From contig SZWC01003602.1 in the NCBI GenBank assembly GCA_023375785.1, forward strand, positions 126,977 through 158,558: 31,582 nucleotides of DNA, written 5' to 3'. The notes under the pieces were generated by a model. The model had not been told where the DNA came from and made no database searches. It was given only the letters and a program-made list of their open reading frames with translations. The stretch comes from Penium margaritaceum. Taxonomy: Eukaryota; Streptophyta; Zygnematophyceae; Desmidiales; Peniaceae. Positions 19,613 to 29,353 of the stretch are shown here, in pieces (within the stretch, counting starts at the first letter, position 1; every line of letters starts with the position of its first letter). A program made the translations under genes and the position numbers.

Positions 19613-20794
19613 AACTTGATCTTCATTGGAGTCCTCCATGTCGGCTGCCACTGCTGGTGCATCATCACACTCTGATGCCACATCCTCAACTTTGGCGTCC
19701 GCCGGCTCCTTCTTATAGTCAAGGAGCCACTCCCCAGTCTTTGGAGGGTCCACCACGCTCACGTAATTGCTACTGATTTAGCTCTGCTGGTTGTCAAACT
19801 CAATGTCTCGGCTGCGGATTACCTCCCCCTTGTGCATGTCGTGGAGCCGGTACACCTTATGCACACTCCCATAGCCAAGGAAAAGGTACAGCTTTGCCTG
19901 CGGCTCTAGCTTGCTATCGCGTCACTGCGCATCCTACACCATCGCGTGCGCCTTGCACCCAAACACTTTCAGGTGTGCAACACTTGGCTTGCACCCACTC
20001 CAAACCTCCTGCGGCGTCTTCTAGCCACTCTTCCTGCTCAGCACCGCTGTTGGGGTAAGGTTGATGGTATAGCTTGCCGTACGCACAGCTTCTGTCCAGA
20101 AGCTCCACGGCAATTCCGCATCCACCAACATAGTTCATACCATGTTCAACACCGTCTGGTTTGCCCGCTCCGCCACGCTATTAGAATGCAGCCAATACGT
20201 TGTTGTTTGTTCCCATTTTATTCCCTGCTAATTCAGCCACCCGCTACAGCCCATGTACTCTCTGTTGTTGTTGTTGCGTAGGTTTCTGAATTCTGGTCAG
20301 TCTGCCTCTCCACCACAGCGACATACTCCTTCAGCCGGTCGAGGATCTCACCTTTCCGTTTCATGAAATACACGTAGAGGTTTCTAATTTTGTCATCAAT
20401 GAAGGAGACAAAGTAACGCCCGCTGCTCTTTCGTTCCGCCTCGAATGGTCCGCACACGTCATTGTGCATGACCTTTAGGAGGTCCGAGGCACGATTCACG
20501 TTCTCGTTGAACGGTTTGCACCGGGCCTCGCCCAAAATGCAAGGCTCGCAATTTTTGTGCTTTGCTACATGTGTCGCCTCTTCCGCACCATTGATGACAA
20601 GGCCACGTACCAGCTTGCGCTTTTCCATCTCCTGCACGACTGCGAGTGAGGAATGCCCCAGTTTTCTATGCCAGAGCTCTAGATCAGCTCCCCTTCCTTT
20701 GGCCAGGTTGACGGTGCATTCCTGCAAGTTTACTGAATCTGTCACCACGGAGATCATCTTGGTCTCCAAGATGTAGAGGCCTCGCGCTTAGTCT
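19613..20794 (-). pseudogene. copia integrase (element D), broken
   Basis: The N-terminal half (20769-20233) has the zinc-binding HRKLGH and CEPC pairs and the first catalytic Asp in VMHNDVCGPF, then FVSFIDDKIRNLYVYF. After VAVVERQT the second catalytic region (usually DNGGE) is missing and the frame is lost near 20220-20290. In another frame come SVAERANQTVLNMV with the catalytic Glu, LPWSFWTEAVRTASY, and SVAHLKVFGCKA, with stops between. The end reads EVIRSRDIEFDN and an acidic linker (KVEDVASECDDAP), which stops at the foldback element. Integrase would insert the cDNA; this one cannot. Confidence 0.8.
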
Positions 20795-21090
20795 CTAGCA
20801 CGACTGTCTCTCACCACCACTGTCATTTCCTACGACTGCTCCCTTTCTCTTAAAGAGAACCTCGTACCCCTTGTCTTTGAAGGGGCTGGCACTTAGAATG
20901 TTAGCCAGGCCAGGTACGTGCTGCACGTTCTTGATGACGCGCTGCACCCGCTTTCCACCAACCACCACCTCCGGGGAAAAAATACCAGATGTATTCTTGT
21001 TACTTGTTCCGGTCGATTATTCACTGGTAGTCGAACCGCGGTGACTCCCTGAGCCGTCACCCACATCCCAACTTTGGAAGCCTATATTTA
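20795..21090 (-). pseudogene. copia protease end (element D)
   Basis: A minus-strand frame reads KRVQRVIKNVQHVPGLANIL and then KDKGYEVLFKRKG before a TAG at 20795-20797. This is the conserved stretch between protease and the GAG-pre-integrase region. Further upstream, MWVTAQGVTAVRLP lies in another frame. The protease active site itself is not found, so only the end remains. Confidence 0.65.
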
Positions 21091-21289
21091 CCTTGTTACT
21101 TGTCCGCTCGTGAAACAACTTCCACCGGATTAAGCGACTCGTCAACTTTCAAGGGCAATCCTCCATTTGAGGTTCCGAGCAATTCTCAATCCGCTAGAAC
21201 CTATTGCAAGGATTTTCCTCTCTGGCGGCTCGCCGGTGCCTCCCGGCCTTGCACTTGGGCATGCAGAGGGGCAAATCTTCAACAATTGC
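21091..21289. other. Junction of elements D and C
   Basis: Neither the 5' end of D nor the 3' end of C (rest of RNase H, polypurine tract, LTR) can be found here. CTTGTTACTTGT occurs at about 20997 and 21091 and might mark a deletion or duplication end. The origin of the 200 bp is unknown. Confidence 0.5.
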
Positions 21290-22849
21290 TGCTTCTCCAA
21301 GAAAAAACAGAAAACCACTAGTCGATCTCCTTGTGTCCAGATCGCCGCCCCAATCTGCGTTGTTGTAGTCAATGAGGATGGGGTTGTTGTTGCTGTTGAA
21401 GGTGAGGTGAGAGAGGCTAAGGCTGCTGCTACTGTCGAGGTAGCACAGCACACAATTGATCGCCTCCCTATGTGGCACATCCGGGTCGGTGCATAACTTT
21501 CTCATTCCTCCCACTGCTTGGCTGATGTCAATGCGCGTGCCGATGGCTCCATACATGAGGCTCCCGACTGCTGCTTGGTATGGTCCACCTCTGCTATGTT
21601 GCTTGCCGTGAGGAGCCTGCATGATGCTTAACTTTTCTCCCACTTCCAGTGGTGTCTCCACCTTCCGTGCACCTCCCATGTTGAAGCGCTTGATGATGTT
21701 GCTCACGTAACTGCTCTGCGAGAGCTCCAAGGTCTGCTGCTGCCAGTTACGCTTCACCTGGAGACCCAGGTAGTAGCTCAGCTCTCCCATGTCCTTCATA
21801 TCAAACCTGGCTGCAAGGGACTACTTAGAAACTTTGAGGAGAGACTTTGAGACAGAGGCAATAAGCAAGTTATGAACAAAGAGCAGGATGATGACCTGGG
21901 TTCCATCCTGTGTGCACCCATAGAACACATGATCTGTCTCGCTGCACTCAAAACTAAGACTAGCTTATTGCTCATCAATCTTGTGGTACCATGCACGCGG
22001 CACTTGCTTCAGGGTGTAGAGTGCCTTCCCAAGCTTGCACACATGATCCTCCCGCCCTTCCAACACATACCCCTCCGGCTGCTCCATGTACACATCCTTC
22101 TCAAGGTTACCATTCAGAAATGCACACGTCACATCCATCGGGTGCACCTCCTAGTCCATGGCAGCCGCAAGAGCAAGGATTGCATGCATGGAGGGAAGCT
22201 TTATGACGGGTGCAAACGTCTCGTTGTAATCCACACCCTCAGTCTGCGCACATCCCTTTGCAACGAGCCGTGCTTTGTACCTGAGAACCTTACCATTAGC
22301 ACCGCACTTGTGCCGGAAGATCCACCTGTTGCCAATCACCCGGCTGCCACGTGGAACTTTCTCGAGAGTCCAGGAATCTTTCTTCATGAGTGCCTTGTAC
22401 TCCTCGTCTGCTGCAACACACCTATCTGTTGCATCGTCACTGTGCATACCTTCGCTGAATGTCATTGGGTCATCGGCAATGGTGAGGAAGAGGAGCTCAA
22501 GGTCAGAAGACTCTTGTGAAGATGAAAAAATGCACAAGTGTAGGAGCTCCTCCAGCGGCCTCTGTTTGATTGCGAAGTGCTCGGATCGCCACAGCAGCTC
22601 CACAGAACCATGTGCACCATGGTTGATGCGTGCAGACCTCCGCGGCAGTTGTTGTTGTTTTTTCGGCTGCTCCTCCTTTTTTGCTTCGGTTGCCGGCTGC
22701 TTTGGCTCCTCAGCTCCCTCTGCTGCCATGTCACCACTACCTTCCACACACTCCTCTTCAGCTGCAGGCTCTTCGGCTCCCACTGGCTCAAAAGCCGGTG
22801 CAACCGTGACTGCTTCCTTAGGGCTCCATGTTGAGCCCTTCACGTCCTC
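21290..22849 (-). pseudogene. copia RT and start of RNase H (element C)
   Basis: Motifs in order: RKHKC-like linker, VLRYKARLVAKGCAQTEG, ETFAPVIKLPSMHA, stop near 22148, MDVTCAFLNGNLEKD, LYTLKQVPRAWYHK, then a stop. The catalytic YVDD is replaced by FVHN (21869-21880), which removes both metal-binding Asp residues. It continues with MKDMGELSYYLGLQVK, AVGSLMYGAIGTRIDISQ and the first RNase H motif as YNNADWGGD, then STSGFLFFLGE. After that the homology to B ends and unrelated codons follow. RT is inactive. Confidence 0.9.
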
Positions 22850-23780
22850 CTTGAATACCACGTCATGGCTGCAGACAAGTATTGCGTGCGGCGGGGTTAT
22901 ACAGCCGGTATCCCATGGTGTTGTAGCCGAGGAAGGTAGCCTTCTTACCCTTGGCATCCAGCTTGTTGCGGTTAGCGGCAGGCACATGGACAAATGTGCC
23001 ACATCCGAACACCTTTAGGTGCGTGACAGCTGGCTTGTGTCCCGTCCATGCCTCCTCTAGTGTCATCAGCGGCACGGCAAGTATCAGGCGCCAGGTTTTC
23101 AGGTAAACGGCAGTGTTGACTGCCTCTACTCAGGATGTTGGCAGGAGCTCGGTGTCCTTGAGCATGCTGCGGACACGCTCCATGAGCGTGTGGTTGGCAT
23201 GCTCAGCCATGCCTTTCAGCTGCGGTGTTGCGGGTGGCGTCACCTCGTGTCGTATCTCGCGGTTCTTGAGGAAGTCATGGAAGACTTTGGAGAGGGACTT
23301 GCCTCCGCCATCGGTGCGAAGCACCTTCAGACGCCTGCCACTCTCATTCTGTGCAGCAGCCAACCATGCCTTGAATGCGTCAAAACACCCACCCTTCCCA
23401 GCCAGAAAGAACACCCATGTCTTCCACGCCTTGTCATCAATGAACATGACAATGTACAGCTTGCCGGACAAGGACTGTGATAGCATGGGACACCACATGT
23501 CAAAGTGCAAAAGAGAGAGAAGCTCAGCTGCTGCCTTCCCCTCCTTAGAGAATGGAGAGCGGGCTTGCTTCCCTTCTATGCAGCTCTTGCATACCGAGGC
23601 ACCGGGCTGCTTCACCTCCTTCAGCTGCAGGCCAGGCACCATCTTCTGCATGGAGATGATTGCGCCAAAACCGAGGTGTTCCAGCCGGTAATGTCACAGG
23701 CCGATGTCGTTGTCTCCCACTCTTGCAGGTGCTGCTGAGGCAGCTCCCTTCTCAGATGCCACAAAAAGGTGGTAGAGGCC
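22850..23780 (-). pseudogene. copia integrase (element C)
   Basis: The zinc-binding part is damaged (a stop replaces the Trp before HYRLEHLGFG; CKSCIEGKQA is kept). The core shows the first Asp in LLHFDMWCP, the second in VLRTDGGG and the Glu in KGMAEHANHTL, so all three catalytic positions survive although flanking residues have changed. A TGA at 23130-23132 interrupts the frame, and a frameshift near 22870-22900 separates it from the RT frame. The end reads VTHLKVFGCGTFVHVP and SFLGY-like TFLGYNTMGY. Confidence 0.85.
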
Positions 23781-24953
23781 ATCGTCGTTGTCCGCCTTTG
23801 CAAGCATGTGGCCCGCACGTGCTGAGATGATGCAGCCAGCATTCTCAAAGCGGACCTGCAGGCCTTGGGAGATGAGAGGGGAAACAGAGGGGAATAGCTG
23901 CCAGCCCCGGAACATGGAGCACCCCCTTCACACGACGTTCCACGTGCTTCCCGTTGACAGACACACAGAAAAAAATCTCACCCTCTCCCACCTCCATCTG
24001 CACATGATTTTCATCCATGTTTACTCGGCATGGTTCAAAAGCGGTGTTGACAACAAACCACTACGGACAACAGGTCATGTGACGAGTGGCTCCCAAGTCG
24101 ATGATCCAAAAGAAGGTAGTGTTGGCGGAGACGTGCATGACCTGGATGGTGTTTACGAATCTACTGTCCCAATCAGCAACGTTGGCGGAGGCGTCAGACT
24201 GTTTCCCCGCTCCCACCCCAGTTTCAAGGTCTGCCTTCTTCTTCCATCATTCACGCACCCAATGGCCTGGCTTCTTGCAGTAGTGTAACTTGCCCTTCTT
24301 CTTTCCTCCACCTCTGCTACTGTTGGTTGATGCAGCACAACCCCCCGTTACTCATGTTGGTGACAAGGGCTACGCTCAGTCCGCTTCCTCCTTCTCCCTC
24401 ATTACGTTGCTCCTCCTCAAATAGCAGGCTCTCCTCCACATCCTAGAGTGAGAGGTTGTCCCCACGCTGGTCTAGGGCAACAATCAAAGGGGTGTAGCTG
24501 CTAGGAAGGCTAGAGAGGATGGTCAGAATGAGAACACGTTCCTTGATAGGGTCCTCGATCGCAGTAAGTTGGTCAACCAGAGCTTTCACCATGTTGAGAT
24601 AATCGATCATAGAGCCCGACTTATCCATCTTCACTGTGTGATTGACTTGGAAGCATAGGTGGACTCAAGCTCGTTCAAACCACTTTTGGGGTGAAGATGC
24701 CACGGAGAAGGAGTTGTTGCCGTTCATCGAGGTAGAGGTAGATGGTGGCGAGGGTGCGGTCCAGCTTCTCGCGGCGGGGATGGGCCTCGGCAGCAGAAAG
24801 GGAGGTTTCAACAGAGTCAGCCTCACTCAAATGGCTCTAGAGTCCCTTCTGGATTAGCACTACCTTCATGCTGTTACTCCAGTTAAAGAAATTCTTGCCT
24901 TCAAACTTGGTGATGTTGACACCGGCCACCACCACACAAGCGGATGTTGCCAT
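23781..24953 (-). pseudogene. copia gag-protease (element C)
   Basis: The likely start is ATG at 24953-24951 (MATSAC), matching the start in B. It continues with KFEGKNFFNWSNSMK, a stop after IQKGL, DRTLATIYLYL, another stop, then KMDKSGSMIDYLNMVKALV and SSYTPLIVALDQRGD, the UBN2-type Gag domain that forms the particle shell. The zinc knuckle is degraded (LHYCKKPGHWVRE then a stop, lacking two Cys). The protease motif reads WIIDLGATRHMTC, with Leu instead of Ser after the catalytic Asp (24088-24099), followed by a stop. Several frames are needed to follow it. Confidence 0.85.
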
Positions 24954-25040
24954 GTTGACTCCAATGCTAGCCCACGAACAGCCCCTCTCACACACCAGTG
25001 TGCAAGGGATGCCTGAAGGATGGGGGAAAGCCTTGTTCTA

Positions 25041-25052
25041 GCTCCAATGCCA
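25041..25052 (-). other. Decayed primer-binding site of element C
   Basis: GCTCCAATGCCA corresponds to GCTCTGATACCA at the same place in B, with three changes, one base from the LTR border at 25054. Confidence 0.75.
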
Positions 25053-25053
25053 C

Positions 25054-25588
25054 TGAAAGAAACAGCCCTCAGGGAGGTAATCAGACTCACCAAGAGCTGC
25101 TAGGCAGGACAAATTGTGTGTGAGGGACAACTTGTAGGTTGGAGAGAAAAAAAAACGGAAGCATGTTAAGTTGTGTACAGAGCGCAAATGGCTGGTTTGA
25201 CCCGTGGATAAGAAATTGCATTAGCACAGCTTTCTACCAAGCCTTAGTAAGCTCCATTTGGAGCATGGAGCTAGAAGAACCACCCTTTCAAAGTTCACCT
25301 TCTAGCACACTTATAGCATAGCGGGATGAGCTGCAGTCACACTCTCACTCAAGAGAAACATCATCCCTGCCATGTGCACAACCAATGATCTTGATGGGGA
25401 TCTTCCTTGAAGCTCCCTGAAGGTCCTCCTGCCGCCTATATACCTTGAAGGCTGCTCCAAGCCTCCCTGCCCGATGATTCTGGCCGTCATTGGTGCCAGT
25501 AGTGCGAGAGCCGTCTCTTGAACCGGACCCTCTTCCACTAAACAATGAAAATCCATATCTCCCTCAAACGGAATCTAAAATGAGTTCC
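25054..25588 (-). repeat. 5' LTR of element C, first part
   Basis: Aligns throughout with the LTRs of B: shared blocks include CAGGGAGGT.ATCAG.CTCACC, TCACAGCTTTCTA, TCAAAGTTCAC and CTTCCTTGAAG. A 5-bp deletion lies near the border (GAAAC then AGCCCTC) and many substitutions are present. It stops at GTTCC (25584-25588), where element B begins. The rest is at 31342-31448. Confidence 0.9.
25584..25588. repeat. Target site duplication of element B, left
   Basis: GTTCC directly before TGATGG of the LTR; the same five bases follow the other LTR at 31337-31341. Confidence 0.9.
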
Positions 25589-26236
25589 TGATGGAAACTG
25601 GGGCAGCCCTCAGGGAGGTGATCAGGCTCACCAAGAGCCGCCTAGGCAGGACCAACTGTTTGTGAGAGGGAGCTGCAGGTTGCACATACAGAAAATACGA
25701 AAGCGAATGCAGGTGTGCAGAAAATGCGAATGTCTGAATCGACTCTTGAGTGAGAAATTACATCATCACAGCTTTCTAACAAGCCCTTATATGCCTCATT
25801 TGGCCAAGGGAGCAATGAGATCCACTCTGTCAAAGTTCACTCTCTAGCACACTCCTAGCCTAGGGGGATGAGCGACAGTCACTCTGTCATGCATGAGAAT
25901 TATGTCTCCCACGACCTGCACGGCAAATAATCATGGAGTGGTCCTTCCTTGAAGTCTCCCTGAGACCCTCCAGCCGTCTTTTCTCCTTGAAGGCCGCTCT
26001 CAGCTGTCCTCGCTAATAATCCTGTCGCCTTTTGAGCCGAAAGTGCTCAGGTCGTCACTTGAACCCGACTCATGATCTCCAAACTTTGGAAATCCATATC
26101 TCACTCAAATGGACTCCGAATTGAGTTCCGTAAATTGTGTTAGAACCTGTGAAACATCCTCTATGCAACTGTTATTCCAGATGATTTTTATCGAGCAACC
26201 TATTTTTGTCACTTTCTGGCACCCTCATATCCATCA
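25589..26236 (-). repeat. 3' LTR of element B
   Basis: 648 bp; in plus orientation TGATGGAAAC to ATATCCATCA, so the element strand reads TGATGG to CCATCA. It is the same length as the other LTR with no indel. I counted about 20 substitutions by eye (about 3 per cent). Confidence 0.95.
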
Positions 26237-26250
26237 TTCTCCCCCTTTGC
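26237..26250 (-). other. Polypurine tract of element B
   Basis: On the minus strand GCAAAGGGGGAGAA runs up to the first base of the 3' LTR, 11 bp after the RNase H stop. Confidence 0.85.
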
Positions 26251-26261
26251 GAGAATAAAAA

Positions 26262-28439
26262 TCACAGAAGTCCGCACTGTCCCCTCAGCTGCTGAAAGCG
26301 GTGTGCTGCCAGCGGCTTGTGCAGGAAGTCTTCCAGCATCATGCTTGAAGGGCAGAACTTGATCTGCACCACCTGCTTCGCCACGAGCTCGCAGATGAAG
26401 TGGTACCGCAGGCCGATGTGCTTGGTGCGGGCGTGAAACTCGGCGTTCTTGGTCAGAGCAATGGCGCTCATGTTGTCACAGTAGATGGTGGTCGCTGTGG
26501 TCTGCTGCTGTCCAAGGCTTGCCAGCAGCTCACGCAGCCACACGGCTTCCTTTGCTGCTTCACGTAAGGCGATGTACTCTGCTTCGGTGGAGGAGAGGGC
26601 GACGCACTCTTGCTTCTTGCTCCTCCAACTGATTGCACCTCCCCCGAGNGTACCGCAGGCCGATGTGCTTGGTGCGGGCGTGAAACTCGGCGTTCTTGGT
26701 CAGAGCAATGGCGCTCATGTTGTCACAGTAGATGGTGGTCGCTGTGGTCTGCTGCTGTCCAAGGCTTGCCAGCAGCTCACGCAGCCACACGGCTTCCTTT
26801 GCTGCTTCACGTAAGGCGATGTACTCTGCTTCGGTGGAGGAGAGGGCGACGCACTCTTGCTTCTTGCTCCTCCAACTGATTGCACCTCCCCCGAGCACAA
26901 ACACAAACCCACTGGTTGACCTCCTTGTGTTCAGGTCACCTCCCCAATCTGCGTCACTGTAGCCGATGAGGATGAGGCTGTTGTTGCCGTTGAAGGTAAG
27001 GCAAAGGCTGCTGCTGCTCTCAAGGTAGCGCAGCACGCACTTGACCGCCTCCCAATGCGGCATGCCCGGATTTGCACAAAACTTGCTTAACACTCCCACT
27101 GCTTGGCTGATGTCGAGGCGCGTGCCAACTGCTGCCTATATGAGGCTTCCAACTGCTGCTTGGTACGGCACTGCTTCCATGCGGCTGCTCTCTTGTATGC
27201 GACGGGGAGTCAGTGTCATCCTCAGCTTTGCTCCCACTTCCAGTGGTGTTTTTGCTTTGCGCGCTCCTGCCATGTTGAAGCACTTAACGATGTCGCTCAC
27301 GTACGTGCTCTGTGAAAAATCCAAAGTCTGCTGCTGCTGGTCACGCTTGACCTGAAGGCCAAGGTAGCAACTGAGCTCTCCCATGTCTTTCATGTCAAAC
27401 CTGGCAGCAAAGGACTGCTTCACATCGTCCAAAAGAGACTTGGAGTCAGATGCAATGAGCAGATCATCAACATAGAGCACGATGATGACCTGGCTTGCCT
27501 ATTGCGTGCGCCCATAGACTGCATGGTCAGCTTCACTGCGCACAAAGCCAAGGCCAGCCAGCTGCTCATCCATCTTGTGGTACCATGCTCGCGGGGCTTG
27601 TTTCAGGCCGTAGAGGGCCTTCACAAGCTTGCACACCAAATCCTCCTTTCCCTCCACCACATACCCCTCCGGCTGCTCCATGTACACATCCTCTTTGAGG
27701 CCACCATTCAGAAAAGCACACGTCACATCCATTTGGTGCACCTCCCAGTCCATAGAAGTATCAAGAGCGAGGATCGCTTGGATGGATGGGAACTTTTCGA
27801 CAGGTGCAAATGTCTCATTGTAGTCCACACCCTCAGTCTGTGCATACCCCTTTGCAACCAACCGTGCTTTTCACCTGAGCACCTTACCATCCGCACCACG
27901 CTTACGCCTGAACATCCACCGGTACCCGATCACCCGGCTGCCGCGTGGAGCCTCCTCGAGATTCCAGGTGCCGTTCTTCATGAGCGCACCACACTCCTCG
28001 TCTGTTGTGGCGTGCCAATCTGCCACCACGGTGCTGCGCATGGCTTCAGTGAATGTGGCTGGGTCATCAGTGACGGTGAGGAAGAGGAGCTCGAGGTCAG
28101 AGGACTCCGTTGGTGGTGGGACGGTCCACAGGTTCACCAGCTCCTTCAACGGCCTCTCTTTGCTTGCGAGGTGCTCGGATCGCCTCAACGGCTCCCCATT
28201 GTCCTTTGCACCTTTGTTGATGCATGCGGACCGTCGTGGCAGCTGCTGTATGTTGCTTTGTTGCTCCTCCTCATCAGATTCAGCTGCTGGATCCTTCTTC
28301 TTCTCATCTCCCTCCACCTCCTTGTCATTACCACTATCACCGCCATCGCCCGCACCCCCCTTTTCTGCTACAAGTTCGTGTCCCACTTCAGGTACAAGCG
28401 CGGGAGCAAGTGGAACTGCAGACATTGGGCTCCAAGTCC
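26262..28439 (-). pseudogene. copia RT-RNase H (element B)
   Basis: One frame carries RGSRVIGYRWMFRRKRGADG, stop 27871-27873, KARLVAKGYAQTEGVDYNE, MDVTCAFLNGGLKED, LYGLKQAPRAWYHK, stop 27499-27501, the catalytic LYVDDLL (YVDD at 27463-27474), MKDMGELSCYLGLQVK, stop 27136-27138, then RNase H: SDADWGGD, STSGFVFVLGGG, SSTEAEYIAL, YCDNMSAIALT and a normal TGA at 26262-26264. Catalytic residues of both enzymes are present. The apparent frame loss at the N is an assembly effect: taking out 247 bp shifts the two halves into the same frame. An acidic, Lys-rich linker (about 28250-28400) separates it from integrase. Confidence 0.92.
26403..26895. repeat. Exact 246-bp direct repeat around an N (assembly artefact)
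   Basis: 26403-26648 and 26650-26895 are identical as far as I can compare by eye, with only N (26649) between. In protein terms the RNase H segment from GGGAISWRSKK to KHIGLRY is read twice. Element C and other copia proteins have it once. The likely cause is two contigs with overlapping ends joined without merging. Confidence 0.9.
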
Positions 28440-29353
28440 AGCCCTTCACATCCTCTTGAAAGACCACGTCATGGCTGCGGATGATCTTGCGTGCGGCGAG
28501 GTTGTAGAGGCGGTATCCCATGGTTTCATAGCCGAGGAAAGAAGCCTTCACCGACTTTGCATCCAGCTTGTTACGGCTGCCAGCAGGTGCGTGCACGAAT
28601 GCGCCACACCCAAAGACTTTCAAGTGCGTCACTGTTGGCTTCCGTCCCCTCTACGCCTCCTCTGGTGTCATCAGCGGCACGACGCGCGTAGGGCTCCGGT
28701 TTTTCAGGTACACGGCGGTATTGACCGCTTCCGCCCAAAAGGTTGGCGGGAGCTCCGCGTCTTGGAGCATGCTGCGAACACGCCTCATGAGAGTGCAGTT
28801 CGTGCGTTCAGCCACACCGTTCAGCTGCGGTGTTCCACGTGGGGTGACCTCGTGCTTGATCCCGCGGCACTTGAGGAAAGTGCGGAAGTCGTTGGAAGTC
28901 GTCCTCCACCATTGGTGCAAAGCACCTTCAACCGCCTGCCACTCTCATTCTGTGCAGCAACAATCCACACCGTGAAAGTATCAAAGCACTCATCCTTTCC
29001 AGCCAAGAAGGACACCCACATCTTCCTCAACTTGTCATCAATGAACATGACAAAGTACAACTTGCCGGACAAGGACTGTGATGGCATGGGACCGCACAAA
29101 TCAGAGTGAATGAGTGAGAGAAGCTCAGCCGCCCCTTCCCTCCCCCCGTGAAAGGAGCACGGGCTTGCTTTCCTTTAATGCAGATCTCACAAGCCGATGC
29201 ACCAGGCTGCTTCACCCCCTTGAGCTCCAGGCCGCGGACCATCTGCTGCATGGAGATGGTGGCGCCAAAGCCGAGGTGACCGAGCCGGCGGTGCCACAGG
29301 CCGATGTTGTGTTTTACCTCTCTCGCTGCCAATGCTGAGTCGGCTTCCTCCTC
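28440..29353 (-). pseudogene. copia integrase (element B)
   Basis: Zinc-binding pairs HRRLGH and CEICIKGKQA open the domain. The first catalytic Asp is in HSDLCGPM, followed by FVMFIDDKLRKMW. The second position reads LCTNGGG, so the Asp is Asn. The Glu is kept in PQLNGVAERTN. Two frameshifts lie near 29100 and 28910, and a TAG at 28651-28653 follows TPEEA. The end reads HLKVFGCGAFVHAP, SFLGYETMGYRLYN and RSHDVVFQED. The protein cannot be made whole, and the Asp to Asn change alone should block strand transfer. Confidence 0.9.

Larger units (their letters stand above)
18585..21090 (-). mobile_element. Ty1/copia element D, internal fragment
   Basis: This minus-strand copia remnant runs from the end of protease (about 21090) to the last third of RT (about 18585). 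It differs in sequence from B and C, so it is a separate family. Both LTRs, gag and RNase H are missing. Its 3' side breaks off near 18585, 85 bp from the LTR of A. Its RT lacks the first half, at the place where the foldback element 19181-19612 sits. Confidence 0.8.
21290..25588 (-). mobile_element. Ty1/copia element C, older host of element B
   Basis: Same family as element B but more decayed. On the minus strand it shows 5' LTR (31448-31342, then 25588-25054, split by B), primer site, gag, protease, integrase, RT and the start of RNase H. It breaks off after STSGFLFFLGE at about 21290, so the 3' end and 3' LTR are gone. The rejoined 5' LTR is about 640 bp, close to the 648 bp of B. Confidence 0.85.

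Noticed and set aside
19100..19722. Similar proteins on both strands around the foldback element
   Set aside because: The inverted repeats make the same peptides appear on both strands; there is no start or domain to support a gene.
22275..23018. 247-codon plus-strand frame
   Set aside because: Antisense shadow of the RT/integrase region of element C.
26262..26895. Natural tandem duplication of RNase H
   Set aside because: Exact identity, an N at the join and restoration of the frame on removal favour an assembly artefact.
27502..29109. 535-codon open frame on the plus strand
   Set aside because: It is antisense to the integrase and RT of element B, whose motifs are clear on the minus strand; it has no domain of its own.
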